DNA of 64,000 nucleotides from Paracoccus rhizosphaerae (GCF_026162645.1 NZ_JAOTBE010000014.1:1-64000), one strand, 5' to 3'; positions 8,464 through 17,206 are shown, counted from the first letter of the stretch. The notes: a model not told the origin generated them from the sequence alone. Program-made: numbers and translations.

Positions 8464-8796
8464 TCACTTGTTGGCGGCGACCGGTTCGGTCTTGCTGACC
8501 ACCTGGGCCAGGGTGCTGCGGATCACGCGGACACGGACGCCCTGCGCGATCTCGACTTCCAGTTCATCGTCGCGGACGGCGGCGACCTTGCCCAGGATGC
8601 CGCCCTGTGTGACCACCTGATCGCCCTTCTTGACCGCCTCGACCATGGCGCGGTGCTGCTTGAGGCGCTTCTGCTGCGGGCGGATCATCAGGAAGTACAT
8701 GATCGCGAAGATCAGGATCAGCGGGATGAACTGCGCGAAGGCAGCGCCCGCACCGGCGCCGCCGGCGGCTTGGGCATAGGCGGGGGTCACGAACAT
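8464..8796 (-). CDS. yajC: Sec translocase accessory subunit YajC
   Basis: The 110-residue protein has a single transmembrane helix (about 22-42) with the family motif FLMIRPQQKRLKQHRAMV right after it. The C-terminal soluble part contains GDQVVTQGGILGKV, also typical. It is the first gene of the yajC-secD-secF-Mth938-ccm run and has a GAAAGGA ribosome site. YajC binds SecDF and is usually dispensable. Confidence 0.95.
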   Translation of the reverse strand: MFVTPAYAQAAGGAGAGAAFAQFIPLILIFAIMYFLMIRPQQKRLKQHRAMVEAVKKGDQVVTQGGILGKVAAVRDDELEVEIAQGVRVRVIRSTLAQVVSKTEPVAANK

Positions 8797-9008
8797 CGAT
8801 GGTCCTTTCGGTCAGGTGGCACGGCCCCTTGGCCGCGTCAGGATTGGCGCGCAACCTATCCGCGCCGCCCGCCCTTGGCAAGAAAGCGGCCCCCGCCTGC
8901 CCGACAAGTGCCGTGACGGCTTCGTGATCGGGGTGAAGCCTGACCACGTGCGGGCGGGCGGACTGGAAAACGCGTCGCCAGTGGCCGCCGCGCTTGAACG
9001 CAAACCGC

Positions 9009-10169
9009 TCAGACCGGCTGCGCGCGTTCCACCAGCCGCGCAAAGAAGCTGGCGCCGACGGGGGCGATCTCATCGTTGAAGTCGTACGTCGGATTGTGGA
9101 CGCCCGGCCCGTCCCCCTGCCCCAGGAACAGATAGCAGCCCGGACGCGCGTTCAGCAGATAGCTGAAGTCCTCGGCCCCCATCTCGCGCCCGCTGTCTGG
9201 GGCGACATTTGCCTCACCTGCGATTTCGCGGGCGACCTCGACCGCGAAGGCAGCCTCTGCGGAGTCGTTGACGGTGGCCGGATAGCCCTGCTGATAATCC
9301 AGCGCGATCTGCACGTCATAGGCCGCGGCCTGGCCCTCGCAGATCTGCGTCATGCGGCGGCGAACCATGTCGCGCACCTGCGGCGCGAAGGTACGGACCG
9401 TGCCGCAGATGTAAGCGGTGTCCGGGACGATGTTGTCGGCGCTGCCGGTGTGGATCTGCGTCACCGACAGCGCCAGGTCGTCCAGCGCGTAGTGGTTGCG
9501 GCTGGAGATGGTCTGGATCGCGCTGACGACGCCCACCGCCGCGACGACCGGATCGGCGGTCAGGTGCGGCAGCGCCCCATGTCCGCCACGCCCCTTCACA
9601 TGGATCTCGAACGTGTCGACGGCGGCCATGATGGGTCCCGGCGTGGTGCGGAAGCTGCCCGCGTCCTGACCCGGATTGTTGTGCATGGCGAAGACGCGGG
9701 TGATGCCGAAGCGGTCCATCAGGCCGTCCCGCACCATCGCCTCGCCACCGCCGCCGGCCTCTTCGGCGGGCTGGAAGATCAGCGCGACGCGCCCCGCGAA
9801 GTTGCGCGTCTCGGCCAGATAGCGCGCCGCCCCCAGCAGCATTGTCGTGTGGCCGTCATGTCCGCAGGCATGCATCCGCCCCGGCACGATGGAGGCCCAT
9901 TCAGCCCCCGTCACTTCGTCCATCGGAAGCGCGTCCATGTCGGCGCGCAGGCCGATCGTCGGACCGTCACCCTGCCCCTGGATGATGCCCACGACACCGG
10001 TCCGGCCGATCCCCTCGTGGATCTGGTCCACGCCGAAGTCGCGCAGGCGCTGGACCACGAAGGCAGCGGTCTGGTGGCAGTCGAAGCCCAGTTCGGGATG
10101 CCGGTGAAGGTGGCGCCGCCATGCGGTCATGTCATCAGCGAAATCCGCAATGCGGTTCAGGACGGGCAT
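9009..10169 (-). CDS. M20-family amidohydrolase (hippurate/amino-acid N-acyl hydrolase type)
   Basis: This 386-residue cytosolic metallohydrolase of the M20D group starts with the typical WRRHLHRHPELGF. Metal-ligand motifs are GLRADMDALPM (73-83), HACGHDGHT with Cys102 and His104, FQPAEEAGGGG with Glu136-Glu137, and MGAEDFSYLL near the C-terminus. The dimerisation domain lies between. Relatives hydrolyse N-acyl or N-benzoyl amino acids or indole conjugates; the substrate cannot be told from sequence. A gap of about 210 bases separates it from yajC, and it is divergent from mazG (65 bases). Confidence 0.88.
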   Translation of the reverse strand: MPVLNRIADFADDMTAWRRHLHRHPELGFDCHQTAAFVVQRLRDFGVDQIHEGIGRTGVVGIIQGQGDGPTIGLRADMDALPMDEVTGAEWASIVPGRMHACGHDGHTTMLLGAARYLAETRNFAGRVALIFQPAEEAGGGGEAMVRDGLMDRFGITRVFAMHNNPGQDAGSFRTTPGPIMAAVDTFEIHVKGRGGHGALPHLTADPVVAAVGVVSAIQTISSRNHYALDDLALSVTQIHTGSADNIVPDTAYICGTVRTFAPQVRDMVRRRMTQICEGQAAAYDVQIALDYQQGYPATVNDSAEAAFAVEVAREIAGEANVAPDSGREMGAEDFSYLLNARPGCYLFLGQGDGPGVHNPTYDFNDEIAPVGASFFARLVERAQPV

Positions 10170-10234
10170 GTGGACTTGGACCTTTCGCTGTGGCAGTCGG
10201 AAGGGGCATCTTCAGCGTCCGCAAGGGAATTGCA

Positions 10235-11047
10235 ATGGCCGACACACGCGACCCCTCAGCCGAGATCACGCGCCTTCTGAGCATCATGGCCGCGCTTCGC
10301 GACCCCAAGACCGGCTGCCCCTGGGACATCGAGCAGACCTTCGCCACCATCGCCCCCTACACGATCGAAGAGGCCCACGAGGTCGAGGACGCGATTCAGC
10401 GCGAGGCCTGGGAGGAGCTGCCGGGAGAGCTGGGCGACCTGCTGTTGCAGGTCGTATTCCAGGCGCAGATCGCGCAGGAAGGCGGGATGTTTGATTTCGC
10501 CGACTGTGCGGCGGCCATCAGCGACAAGCTGATCTTCCGCCACCCGCACGTCTTTGGCGACGAATCCCGCGACAAGTCGGCCGAGCAGCAGGTGAAGGAC
10601 TGGGAAGCGATCAAAGCGGTCGAGCGTGCGGGCAAGGCCGAACGTGGCACGCTGGACGGGGTGGCGTTGGGCCTGCCGGCGCTGACGCGGGCGGTCAAGC
10701 TGCAGAATCGCGCCGCGCGCGTCGGCTTCGACTGGCCGGGCCCCGGCGACGTGCTGGCCAAGATATCGGAAGAGACGGCCGAGTTGGTCGAGGCGCGGGA
10801 CGAGCTTGGCCCAGACGCGCTGGAGGAAGAGTTCGGCGACCTGATGTTCGTGATGGCGAACCTGGCGCGCCACCTGAAGATCGACCCCGAACTGGCCCTG
10901 CGCCGCGCCAACGCCAAGTTCACACGTCGCTTCCAGTCGATCGAATCCGCGCTGGCCGCCGAGGGCCGCAGCCCCCAGGACAGCCACCTGGCCGAGATGG
11001 ACCGGTTGTGGGACAAAGCCAAGCTGGCCGAAAAGGCTGCCCGCTGA
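10235..11047 (+). CDS. mazG: Nucleoside triphosphate pyrophosphohydrolase MazG
   Basis: The 270-residue protein has two MazG all-alpha domains. The N-terminal one shows CPWDIEQTFATIAPY, the metal-binding EExxE helix (IEEAHEVEDAI) and ELGDLLLQVVF. The C-terminal one shows GFDWPGPGDVLAKISEE and EEFGDLMFVMANL. Such enzymes hydrolyse (d)NTPs to monophosphates and pyrophosphate, cleaning damaged nucleotides. The ATG at 10235 follows an AAGGGA site. It converges with dusA with only two bases between their stop codons. Confidence 0.94.
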   Translation: MADTRDPSAEITRLLSIMAALRDPKTGCPWDIEQTFATIAPYTIEEAHEVEDAIQREAWEELPGELGDLLLQVVFQAQIAQEGGMFDFADCAAAISDKLIFRHPHVFGDESRDKSAEQQVKDWEAIKAVERAGKAERGTLDGVALGLPALTRAVKLQNRAARVGFDWPGPGDVLAKISEETAELVEARDELGPDALEEEFGDLMFVMANLARHLKIDPELALRRANAKFTRRFQSIESALAAEGRSPQDSHLAEMDRLWDKAKLAEKAAR

Positions 11048-11049
11048 CC

Positions 11050-12045
11050 TCAGGCGGGTTGCGCCACCTGTCCCAGCGCGGCGTCATAGACCTCGATCCC
11101 GCCTTTCGGGGCACCTTCCGACAGGGTGCGTTTCCAGCTGCGGGCGCCGGGGCGGCCGTGGAAGAGGCCCAGCATGTGGCGCGTGAACTGGTGCAGTCGC
11201 CCGCCCTGAGCCAGGTGGTCGGCGATCACAGGGCGCATCGCCCGCGCCACGTCCAGCGGATCGTCGAAGGGTGGCCGTTCCCCCCAGAGGCTGTCGGCCG
11301 AACCGAGGATGTTCCACGGCTCGTGATAGGCAGCGCGTCCGATCATCGCACCGTCCATGACCGCCAGGTGACTCCGCGCCTCCTCAAGGCCGGGGATGCC
11401 GCCGTTCACCGACAGGTGCATGTCCGGAAACTGCGCCTTCATCGCGTGGACCAGCGGATAGTCCAAAGGCGGGATCTCTCGGTTCTCTTTGGGGTTCAGG
11501 CCCTGCAGCCAAGCCTTGCGGGCATGGATGGCCATGCGGCGGATGCCGGCCTGTCGCATCGTCTCGATGAACTGCGGCAGAACCTCCTCGGGCTGCTGGT
11601 CGTCGACGCCGATGCGGCACTTGACGGTGATCTCGACCGGGCTGACGGCCTGCATCGCCGTGACGCAATCGGCGACGACCTGGGGGCTTTTCATCAGAAC
11701 CGCACCGAAGGCCCCGGACTGGACCCGGTCGCTGGGGCAGCCGCAGTTCAGGTTGATCTCGTCATATCCCCATTCCCCGGCGATCCGCGTCGCATCGCGC
11801 AATTCGGCCGGGTCGGAACCGCCCAGCTGAAGCGCCAGCGGATGCTCATCCGCATGAAAGTCCAGAAGCCGCGGCCGGTCGCCGTGAATGACCGCCGGCG
11901 CCGTCACCATTTCGGTATAGAGCAGCGCCCTGCGCGACATCAGCCGGTGGAACCGGCGACAGTTGCGGTCTGTCCAGTCCATCATCGGCGCGACCGAGAG
12001 CCTGGCGGCCCCCCCAACGCCATCATTCGCTAAGTTGTCTTTCAA
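11050..12045 (-). CDS. dusA: tRNA-dihydrouridine synthase A
   Basis: This 331-residue FMN-dependent TIM-barrel enzyme reduces uridines in the tRNA D-loop. It shows LSVAPMMDWTDRNCRRFHR at the start, NLNCGCPSDRVQSGAFGAVL with the catalytic Cys, and VKCRIGVDD, which is DusA-specific in form. The only in-frame start ahead of the conserved APMMDWTD is a TTG at 12045 with a weak GGTGA site; a stop codon lies just upstream. The first 15 or so residues are therefore less certain. It is transcribed away from the riboswitch that follows. Confidence 0.92.
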   Translation of the reverse strand: MKDNLANDGVGGAARLSVAPMMDWTDRNCRRFHRLMSRRALLYTEMVTAPAVIHGDRPRLLDFHADEHPLALQLGGSDPAELRDATRIAGEWGYDEINLNCGCPSDRVQSGAFGAVLMKSPQVVADCVTAMQAVSPVEITVKCRIGVDDQQPEEVLPQFIETMRQAGIRRMAIHARKAWLQGLNPKENREIPPLDYPLVHAMKAQFPDMHLSVNGGIPGLEEARSHLAVMDGAMIGRAAYHEPWNILGSADSLWGERPPFDDPLDVARAMRPVIADHLAQGGRLHQFTRHMLGLFHGRPGARSWKRTLSEGAPKGGIEVYDAALGQVAQPA

Positions 12046-12213
12046 GCATCACCCGTGTGACTTGACCCGAAACCGCATCGGCGCAGGCGGAAGGACGGCA
12101 CCCTATCCCAACTTGCGCCGATCGGCAAACCTCTGCCCCCTGCTTCGGTCGAGATGACCACGGGGGCATTCTTCCACGTTGACCTCGGCCCAGTTTGCGG
12201 GCATCGCTGTGGC

Positions 12214-12403
12214 CGATGGTTCCCGTGTCGGCCAAGGCTCCGACCGGGTGAAAAGGGAACGCGGTGAGGAGTAGCCAACAGGCGCCGAATCCGCGACTGC
12301 CCCCGCAACTGTAAGCGGCGAGCCGACCCCACGATGCCACTGGCGCACCTGCGTCGGGAAGGCGGGGAAGGCCATGATCCGCAAGTCAGGAGACCTGCCA
12401 TCG
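12214..12403 (+). ncRNA. Cobalamin (adenosylcobalamin) riboswitch aptamer
   Basis: The conserved B12 box AAGTCAGGAGACCTGCC lies at 12383-12399. Other class hallmarks are GGTGAAAAGGGAACGCGGTG near 12247-12266, CCCCGCAACTGTAAGCGGCG near 12301-12320, and GCCACTGGCG near 12336-12345. The closing helix pairs CGATGG (12214-12219) with CCATCG (12398-12403). It faces the ABC importer that begins at 12567, so cobalamin should repress that operon when bound, as is known for this riboswitch class. The ligand form and the on/off mechanism are inferred. Confidence 0.95.
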
Positions 12404-12512
12404 TCACCGAAGCCAGCCCGGGCGGGGTGCCCCGGAGAAAGACCGCATGTGCCGACACGTGGCGATCGCCAAGCCTGACCGCCGGATGCCGCGAAGCCGA
12501 TGGGTAACCCCT

Positions 12513-12566
12513 GTCCTTCGTCGTTGCGCCTTCTTCAGCCCCGTCCTTCGCATGATGAAGGACGAC
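12513..12566 (+). promoter_or_regulatory. Putative riboswitch expression platform: hairpin covering the Shine-Dalgarno
   Basis: CGTCCTTC (12542-12549) and GAAGGACG (12557-12564) form a perfect 8-bp stem with a 7-base loop. The second arm contains the AAGGA ribosome site of the ATG at 12567/12570. A second copy of GTCCTTC at 12513-12519 could pair with the same site instead. This suggests translational control, but the pairing is a prediction by eye, and the 110-140 base distance from the aptamer is long. Confidence 0.55.
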
Positions 12567-13574
12567 ATGATGACAAGATTTCCCCTGATCACGCTGGTGG
12601 TCCTGGCGTCGGCACCCGCCGCCATGGCCGCGCCGACCGAATATCCCCTGACCATCGACAATTGCGGCCACGCCCTGACGTTTCCGGCACGACCCGACAA
12701 CGTAGTGTCAATCGGGCAGGCCACGACCGAGATCCTCTATGCCCTGGGCCAGGCCGACCGCATGGCGGGCACCTCGCTGTGGTTCAACGAAGTGCTGCCG
12801 CGTTTTGCGGAAGAAGACGCGAAGGTCGAGCGGATCAGCGACAACGCGCCCAGCTTCGAATCCGTGGTGAACAAGCGCCCCGGCTTCGTGCCGGCGGTGT
12901 TCGAATGGATGATCGGCGACCAGGGCGCGGTGGGCACGCGGCAGCAGTTCGCCGACCTGGGCGTCCCGGCCTATGTCATGCCCGCCGACTGCCAAGGCAA
13001 GGACAACCTGGTGGGCTCGGACGGCACGCGGCTGGTGCCCTTCGACATCCAGACCCTGTGGGACGGGATCGACCAGATGGCCGAGGTCATGGACGCGCAG
13101 GAGGCCGGTGATGCGCTGATCACCGATCTGCAGGCGCGCGAGGCTGCCGTCGTCGAACGGGTCCGGGACTTGGACCTTGCCGATGTATCCGCGGCGGTCT
13201 GGTTCTCGTCTGCGGATCTTGAGCTTGATCCCTACATGGCGGGCGGCATGGGCATCCCCGCCTGGATGCTGCAGCGGTTGGGCCTGCGCAATGTCGTCAC
13301 CTCTGACGAGGAATGGCCGACCGTGGGATGGGAGACGATCGCCCGCGCCGACCCGTCCGTCCTGGTGATCGCACGCATGGACCGCCGCCGCTTTCCGGCT
13401 GACGATGTCGACGAAAAGCTGCGCTTTCTGAAATCGGACCCAGTGACCAGCCAGATGATCGCCGTGAGGGGAAACCGCATCGTGATCCTGGATGCCGAGG
13501 CGATGCATGCCAGCATCCGCCTGATCGACGGGCTGGAGCATCTGGCACGGGGCATGGAAGGACTGGCTGAATGA
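12567..13574 (+). CDS. ABC transporter substrate-binding protein, riboswitch-controlled (BtuF-like)
   Basis: The 335-residue protein has a signal peptide (MMTRFPLITLVVLASAPAAM, cut near AMA-AP) and a TroA/FepB-type fold. The early segment VVSIGQATTEILYALGQADR is the usual first lobe of iron-complex and B12 binding proteins. The start at 12567 (or 12570) is chosen for its AAGGA site; the frame is open further upstream but runs through the riboswitch leader. It overlaps the permease gene by four bases (ATGA). The B12 riboswitch upstream points to a corrinoid ligand, although the protein fold alone would also fit a ferric siderophore. Confidence 0.85.
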   Translation: MMTRFPLITLVVLASAPAAMAAPTEYPLTIDNCGHALTFPARPDNVVSIGQATTEILYALGQADRMAGTSLWFNEVLPRFAEEDAKVERISDNAPSFESVVNKRPGFVPAVFEWMIGDQGAVGTRQQFADLGVPAYVMPADCQGKDNLVGSDGTRLVPFDIQTLWDGIDQMAEVMDAQEAGDALITDLQAREAAVVERVRDLDLADVSAAVWFSSADLELDPYMAGGMGIPAWMLQRLGLRNVVTSDEEWPTVGWETIARADPSVLVIARMDRRRFPADDVDEKLRFLKSDPVTSQMIAVRGNRIVILDAEAMHASIRLIDGLEHLARGMEGLAE

Positions 13575-14626
13575 CGACCGACGCCGGTGTCATGGTCCGA
13601 CCCCGCCCGGGGCTTGCTGCCTGGTGGTGGGTGCCGCTGCTGATCCTGGCCGCGCCCTTGGCCGGCACGGCGATGGGAGAAACCCCCATCGCCCTGGGCA
13701 CGGTCCTGCGGGCCTTCGCCAACCAGTTGTGGGACGCCGGTTATGCGGTCGATCCGATCGACCAGGGCATCGTCTGGTCCTATCGCCTGCCGCGCGCGCT
13801 GGTCGCCGGGGCCTGCGGGGCGGGACTGGCGATCTCGGGCCTGGTCCTGCAGACCCTGCTGCGCAATGCGCTGGCCGACCCCTATCTGCTGGGCATCTCG
13901 GCCGGGGCGTCCACGGGGGCGGTCGTTGTGGCGGTGGCCGGGATCGGCGGCGCGTTCCTTCCGATGTCTGCGGGTGCGCTGCTGGGCGCCATGGCGGCGT
14001 TCGGAATGGTCACGGGACTGGCCCGGCTGGCAGGCGGGGGGCCCACTGCGCGAGGGGCGGCACAGATCGTGCTGGCCGGCATCGCGGGGTCGCAGCTGTT
14101 CAACGCGCTGACCAGCTTCATCATCGCCCGGTCCGCCAGTGCCGAGCAGGCCCGCGGGATCATGTTCTGGCTGCTGGGCAACCTCTCGGGCGTCAGGTGG
14201 GACGACGTCGTGCTGGCGGTCGCTGCCGTGACGACTGCCCTGGGTGCGGCGTTCTGGCATGTCCGGTCGCTGGACGCCTTCACCTTCGGCAGCGAATCGG
14301 CGGCCTCTCTCGGGGTGCCGGTGCGGCGGGTGCAGGCGGTGCTGATCCTGGCCACGGCGGCGGCGACGGCCGCGATGGTGTCGATCACCGGCGCCATCGG
14401 GTTCGTCGGCCTGGTGGTCCCGCATGCCGCGCGGCTTCTGGTCGGCAGCCGGCACGCGCGCCTGGTGCCGGCGTCGGCGCTGATCGGCATGGTCTTCCTG
14501 ATCGCGGCCGACGTGATCGCGCGGATGCTGGTGCCGGGCCAGACCTTGCCCATCGGCGTCGTGACCGCCCTTGTCGGCGCCCCGGCCTTCGCCGTGATCC
14601 TGATCCGCGCAAGGTCCGCGGCATGA
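13571..14626 (+). CDS. ABC transporter permease, FecCD/BtuC family
   Basis: The 351-residue inner-membrane permease is expected to have ten helices. Family landmarks are SYRLPRALVAGACGAGLAIS, the DPYLLGISAGASTGA segment, and FVGLVVPHAARLLVG, the cytoplasmic coupling region that contacts the ATPase. It overlaps the binding-protein gene (ATGA) and the ATPase gene (ATGA), so all three are one operon. The riboswitch suggests cobalamin or cobinamide import across the inner membrane. Confidence 0.88.
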   Translation: MTTDAGVMVRPRPGLAAWWWVPLLILAAPLAGTAMGETPIALGTVLRAFANQLWDAGYAVDPIDQGIVWSYRLPRALVAGACGAGLAISGLVLQTLLRNALADPYLLGISAGASTGAVVVAVAGIGGAFLPMSAGALLGAMAAFGMVTGLARLAGGGPTARGAAQIVLAGIAGSQLFNALTSFIIARSASAEQARGIMFWLLGNLSGVRWDDVVLAVAAVTTALGAAFWHVRSLDAFTFGSESAASLGVPVRRVQAVLILATAAATAAMVSITGAIGFVGLVVPHAARLLVGSRHARLVPASALIGMVFLIAADVIARMLVPGQTLPIGVVTALVGAPAFAVILIRARSAA

Positions 14627-15387
14627 TCCTTGAGGCGCGTCACGTGCGGCGCCGGGTTCGCGGCCGCACCCTGCTGGACGACGTCAGCCTGACAATTTCC
14701 ACGGGCGAGGTTCTGGGCCTTGTCGGGCCCAACGGTTCGGGAAAGTCGACGCTGATGCGGCTGCTGGCGGGGCTGGTTCGCCCGGACCGGGGTCACGTGA
14801 TCCTGGACGGTCGCCCCATGGCCGACCTGTCGCAGCGCGAAATCGCGCGTCGGATCGCGCTTGTCGCCCAAAGCGCCGAGACTGCGGATCGCATCACCGT
14901 CCGCGACGCCGTGGCCTTGGGCAGGACCCCTTGGCTGGACGCCCTGAGCCCGTGGTCCGCGCAGGACGATGCCGAGGTGGCCCATGCGCTGAGGCGGGTG
15001 GACCTGGCGCACCTTGCCCTGCGCGACTGGTCGACCCTGTCGGGAGGAGAGCGCCAGCGTGCCCATATCGCCCGCGCGCTGGCGCAGACTCCGCAAATCC
15101 TGCTGCTGGACGAGCCGACGAATCATCTGGACATCCGGCACCAGCTGTCGGTCCTGGATCTGGTCGGCGGCTTGGGCGTCTCGACAGTGATCGCCCTGCA
15201 CGACCTGAACCACGCGATGCGATGCGACCGGCTTGCGGTGCTGCAGGACGGCCGCCTTCAGGCGCTCGGCCCGCCGGCAGAGGTGCTGAACCCCGCCATC
15301 CTGGCCCAGGTCTTCGGCGTCCGCGCCAGCGCCTTGATCGACCCCCAGGACGGCAGTCGAATCATGCGGTTTCATCCGATCGACTGA
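14623..15387 (+). CDS. ABC transporter ATP-binding protein (BtuD/FecE-like)
   Basis: This 254-residue ABC ATPase carries Walker A GLVGPNGSGKSTLMR (about 35-49), the signature LSGGERQRAHIARAL, and Walker B ILLLDEPTNHLDIRHQ. These are the typical motifs of iron-chelate/B12 importers. It is the third gene of the riboswitch operon, starting inside the permease stop codon. It would power uptake by the preceding permease and binding protein. A TonB-dependent outer-membrane receptor is not present nearby. Confidence 0.9.
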   Translation: MILEARHVRRRVRGRTLLDDVSLTISTGEVLGLVGPNGSGKSTLMRLLAGLVRPDRGHVILDGRPMADLSQREIARRIALVAQSAETADRITVRDAVALGRTPWLDALSPWSAQDDAEVAHALRRVDLAHLALRDWSTLSGGERQRAHIARALAQTPQILLLDEPTNHLDIRHQLSVLDLVGGLGVSTVIALHDLNHAMRCDRLAVLQDGRLQALGPPAEVLNPAILAQVFGVRASALIDPQDGSRIMRFHPID

Positions 15388-15499
15388 GGGGGCCGCGCCA
15401 CGCCCAGGCTGAGCCGCGCGGCCGGGTGCAACAGCATCGCGTGTCCGACCCGTGGCAGCTTCTGCCGCCCATCACGTCATAAGGTTCAGCCTGCGACGA

Positions 15500-16216
15500 T
15501 CAGTGCGCGCCGCGAGAGCTCAGCAGCGCCGGGACCGTCTTGACCATGATCTGCAGATCGCGCCAGTGACCCCACCGCGAGACATAGCGGCGATCCAAGC
15601 GGACACGCTCGGCATAGGTCGTGTCGCTGCGGCCGCTGACCTGCCACAGTCCGGTCAGGCCCGGACGCGCGGACAGATAGTACCGGGCGGTGCTGCCATA
15701 ATAGGCCAGCTCATCCTCGACCACCGGGCGGGGGCCGACCAGGCTCATCTCGCCGCTGAGGACGTTCAGAAGCTGCGGCAGCTCGTCCAGGCTCAGCTTG
15801 CGCAGGACCCTGCCAACCGGCGTGATTCGCGGATCGTTGGTCAGCTTGCGTTGCATGTTCCAGATGATCCGGTCGGCCGGGTGCTTCTGAAAGTGCCGCT
15901 CCAGCACCGCATCGCCATCGACGACCATCGTGCGAAATTTCCAGCACTTGAACTCGCGTCCCTGGAAGCCGACGCGGCGGTGCCCATAAAGCAGCGGCCC
16001 GTTGTCCGTGCGTTTGATCAGCAGCGCCAGGCCCAGCATCAGCAGCCCCAGCAGCGGCAGCGCCACCAGGACCAGTGCGATATCGACAGCGCGCTTGGTC
16101 CGGCCGCCAAGCGGACGTGCGGACGAAATGCTTTTGTCTCCGAACGACCTCACATGCCGAACGGGCGTCTCGACCTTGGTAGCGTAGTCGACGCGAATAC
16201 TTTCAGAACTGAACAT
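15500..16216 (-). CDS. Bacterial sugar transferase (ExoY-type, exopolysaccharide synthesis)
   Basis: This 238-residue polyisoprenyl-phosphate hexose-1-phosphate transferase transfers a sugar phosphate to undecaprenyl phosphate to begin polysaccharide assembly. It has one hydrophobic segment (about residues 42-66) followed by the family core: FKCWKFRTM, LRKLSLDELPQLLNVLSGEM, SLVGPRP and RPGLTGLWQVSGRS. Length fits ExoY rather than the longer WbaP form. No glycosyltransferases or polymerase genes flank it, so it is an isolated priming enzyme here. The long AT-richer leader upstream probably holds its regulation. Confidence 0.9.
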   Translation of the reverse strand: MFSSESIRVDYATKVETPVRHVRSFGDKSISSARPLGGRTKRAVDIALVLVALPLLGLLMLGLALLIKRTDNGPLLYGHRRVGFQGREFKCWKFRTMVVDGDAVLERHFQKHPADRIIWNMQRKLTNDPRITPVGRVLRKLSLDELPQLLNVLSGEMSLVGPRPVVEDELAYYGSTARYYLSARPGLTGLWQVSGRSDTTYAERVRLDRRYVSRWGHWRDLQIMVKTVPALLSSRGAH

Positions 16217-16573
16217 CGGCGCACCCTAGATGAACTGGCTAAAACTTAGCTAGAAATTGAGTCACTTTCGTCACATGTTCAACCCTGTTCTGCCAGAAAC
16301 TATGCTTTGCCAGCACTAAGTTGTTTTTGTCGTGAACACGGTGGACAGCTTGATGCGAACTGCGACACAGTGGCTATAGAAGCAGCAGAATTTGCACATA
16401 CTTTCCCAACGGACTGCGCTTGAGGGATTTTTCCGCGTCGACGGCAAAATCGCCTGCAACTGCAGGGACGCCAGCAACATCCGGTCCGGCAACCGCCAAG
16501 TTTGACGGCGATTTTCCGCCTAATACGGTTCAATTCGCTTGGCTGTTGCCGAAATGCATCAGCTCCTGAGATA
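16217..16573. other. AT-richer non-coding region upstream of the sugar transferase
   Basis: These 357 bases are clearly lower in GC than the flanks and hold no convincing gene. AAAATCGCC at 16446-16454 is matched by its exact reverse complement GGCGATTTT at 16507-16515, and a further GGATTTTTCCGCG lies near 16427-16439. The region lies upstream of the sugar transferase, which reads leftward, so it likely contains that gene's promoter and regulator sites. Confidence 0.5.
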
Positions 16574-17206
16574 TCAATCTGTCCCGGGGAACCTATCCAC
16601 CTTGAGCAGCCGCGCAAGGTGGGCCGCTTTTGAGGCGGCGGTCCTCAGCGAAGACGCCAGCGCATCCGGCGTCTGTTCCAGATCGACATAGTTCGTCCCC
16701 TGCATCGCCTCGCCCACCCAATAGATCCCCGAATTTGGGGGGATCGTGAAGCCGACGTCGTTCAGCGCCTGGAAACAGGCGGCGTGGCTGGCATGGGCAC
16801 CGTCCTCGTTGCCGACGACGGCGACAAGGGCGACCTTGCCCACCGCTGGCATCCTGTTGCGGTCGTCGACCTCGGACAGGAAGGCGTCCAGGCGCTCCAT
16901 GACCCTCTGCGCGATGCTGGACGGGTGGCCCAGCCAGATCGGCGTTCCCAGGATGAAGATGTCGGCCGTGAGGATCCGCGACCGCAGCGCGGGCCAGGCG
17001 TCGCCCGGACCCATGTCCGACAGCACCCCCGGCTTCACGTCGTGGTCGGCGACGCGCTCGATCTCTCCGGAAATCCCGTGCGGACGCATCGCCTCGAACA
17101 GGTCCATGATCATCCGGTCGGTAGAACTCTTTTCATCCGAGGACGATTTGCGCAACGAGCAGTTGAGGGCAAAGGCTTTCAGGTTCGGCTGATCGACAGG
17201 TGGCAT
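16574..17206 (-). CDS. NADPH-dependent FMN reductase / flavodoxin-like NAD(P)H oxidoreductase
   Basis: The 210-residue flavodoxin-fold protein opens with FALNCSLRKSSSDEKSSTDRM, the phosphate-binding loop type of the NADPH-FMN reductase superfamily. It continues with ADIFILGTPIWLGHPSSIAQ, the conserved flavin-contact strand seen in WrbA/YhdA-like proteins. The ATG at 17206 has a GGGGAGA site and is preferred over a longer reading. It is divergent from the erythromycin-esterase-family gene. The physiological acceptor is unknown. Confidence 0.8.
   Translation of the reverse strand: MPPVDQPNLKAFALNCSLRKSSSDEKSSTDRMIMDLFEAMRPHGISGEIERVADHDVKPGVLSDMGPGDAWPALRSRILTADIFILGTPIWLGHPSSIAQRVMERLDAFLSEVDDRNRMPAVGKVALVAVVGNEDGAHASHAACFQALNDVGFTIPPNSGIYWVGEAMQGTNYVDLEQTPDALASSLRTAASKAAHLARLLKVDRFPGTD

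Noticed and set aside
6613..8916. Very long plus-strand open frame (over 700 codons) opposite secD and yajC
   Set aside because: Its composition (Asp, Arg, Gly, Gln and His rich) is what antisense of high-GC coding sequence gives; secD on the other strand is certain.
12023..12671. Minus-strand open frames across the cobalamin riboswitch
   Set aside because: They cover a structured RNA with a clear B12 box, and their translations show no similarity to known proteins.
16300..16617. Minus-strand frame of 105 codons in the region between the sugar transferase and the FMN reductase
   Set aside because: Overlaps the FMN reductase C-terminus, with composition unlike local genes and no ribosome site.
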